Shown here in pieces: positions 41,604-42,126 of a stretch of 42,126 nucleotides of DNA. Source of the stretch: an uncultured Blautia sp. (GTDB lineage Bacteria > Bacillota > Clostridia > Lachnospirales > Lachnospiraceae); assembly GCA_900547615.1 (NCBI GenBank), contig URHH01000009.1, positions 1 to 42,126 on the forward strand. Direction: 5' to 3'. Position numbers and translations under genes: made by a program. Every line of letters starts with the position of its first letter. Within the stretch, counting starts at the first letter, position 1. The notes beneath the pieces are model-generated. The model searched no databases and had not been told where the DNA came from. It saw nothing but the letters and a program-made list of their open reading frames with translations.

Positions 41604-42126
41604 GGTGTTTTTTTCAGAGTGCCTGAGTATTCCTCCTGCAAAGGCATGATAGTTGTAAAGTGATTTTTTATTTTCTCTGTTTCACGCCTACTTTTTCATG
41701 GGCTAAATAAGCGATATTTCAGCTTTTCAAAAATTCCTCCTACTTTTTTCAGGTGCAAATAGGATACTTTTTTTGATTTGCTGATTTCTGATTATGTTTA
41801 ATGCCTTTTTAATAGGCTGCATCTGACATTCTTTGATTTTCACCTTATTTTAACCTGAATTTTGTAGGATTCTTTAATGCTTTGGGGATTTTTTACCTAT
41901 TTTGACTGATTTTTTATAGGCTTAAAGAGCTGAATTGAAGATTTTCGCTGATTTTTTGCTTTTTAGATTTTCTATCTGCATAAAATTCTTTGATGAATTA
42001 TCCTTCATTATTTTTAATGCTGCTATAATAAATATTTTTTTGCCAGTCTTTCGATTGTTTTTGTATGAAGCTGTTGTTGACCTCATAAATTATCAAAATA
42101 CTGATTTACTTGCCTGTCTCTGAATT
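41604..42126. other. AT-rich intergenic stretch without a convincing gene
   Basis: About 520 bases to the right edge. The plus strand is strongly T-rich, and no frame has an RBS-backed start with a recognisable product. The small open frame at 41935-42123 (+) has no RBS and phenylalanine-rich composition typical of T-rich noise. A minus-strand 54-codon frame near 42090-41926 is lysine-rich without RBS. Imperfect ~30-base direct repeats (CCTACTTTTTCATGG at about 41689 and CCTACTTTTTTCAGG at about 41739) are present. It may be a decayed gene or the tail of a feature beyond the window. Confidence 0.5.

Noticed and set aside
41935..42123. 62-codon plus-strand frame at the right edge
   Set aside because: No RBS, Phe-rich translation of T-rich DNA, no family resemblance.
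1..42126. CRISPR arrays, insertion sequences, integrases or phage genes
   Set aside because: I looked for regularly spaced repeats, transposase-like proteins and terminal inverted repeats and found none; the window reads as core chromosome with one carbohydrate cluster.

Overview
The window looks like chromosomal core sequence from a Gram-positive, low-to-moderate GC gut anaerobe, most likely a member of the Lachnospiraceae (Clostridia). This is an inference from gene content: HPr kinase, an Ile-type T-box leader, the tsaE-tsaB-rimI order, CUT1 sugar transport with a DUF6903 small protein, AGGAGG-type ribosome binding sites, and intrinsic terminators after most transcription units. I see no phage, insertion sequence, CRISPR array, integrase or resistance island. 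One tRNA-Ser(UGA) is cut by the left edge.

Layout. 1-5080 (mostly minus strand): tRNA-Ser, then a minus-strand run of response regulator, histidine kinase, rnz, tsaD and ispD. 5081-7918 (+): a YfhO-family membrane protein whose reading frame continues about 390 bases into the antisense of rimI. 7526-9118 (-): rimI, tsaB, tsaE, so three tRNA t6A-pathway genes (tsaB, tsaD, tsaE) lie in this window. 9134-13140: overlapping divergent promoters, a cyclophilin, a convergent YigZ protein, and a class A penicillin-binding protein. 13193-17028 (-): glucokinase (ROK), hprK and uvrC. 17125-20810: ftsH (-) and a DUF1846 protein (+).

20889-32535 is a carbohydrate-utilisation district. On the minus strand, reading 5' to 3', are a sugar-binding protein, two CUT1 permeases, a 59-residue DUF6903 membrane protein, a divergent GH95-like glycoside hydrolase, a sugar nucleotidyltransferase, a NahK-like kinase and galE. 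Two AraC regulators and nagB diverge on the plus strand. The simplest reading is import and cytoplasmic breakdown of a host-glycan-type oligosaccharide, with HexNAc/galactose recycled through sugar-1-phosphates and UDP-sugars. No ATPase gene is present, so a shared ATPase is implied. Repeats suitable for AraC binding sit just upstream of the binding-protein promoter.

32615-36552 (-) is a phosphate module: a Na/Pi cotransporter with a PhoU-like tail, phoB and phoR, preceded by 11-bp-phased TTTACA repeats that look like a Pho box. 36558-39740 (-) holds greA and, upstream of it, an EF-G/Tet(M)-like GTPase fused to a C-terminal NYN (YacP/Rae1-like) ribonuclease domain. Its promoter and ribosome binding site are bracketed by a perfect 14-bp inverted repeat. 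39876-41603 (-) is brnQ behind an Ile-type T-box riboswitch. 41604-42126 is AT-rich with no convincing gene.

The points most worth following up are the GTPase-ribonuclease fusion and its inverted repeat, the 130-residue overprinted tail of the YfhO-like protein, the GH95-like enzyme with changed candidate active-site residues, and several predicted operators (AraC, Pho, response regulator).
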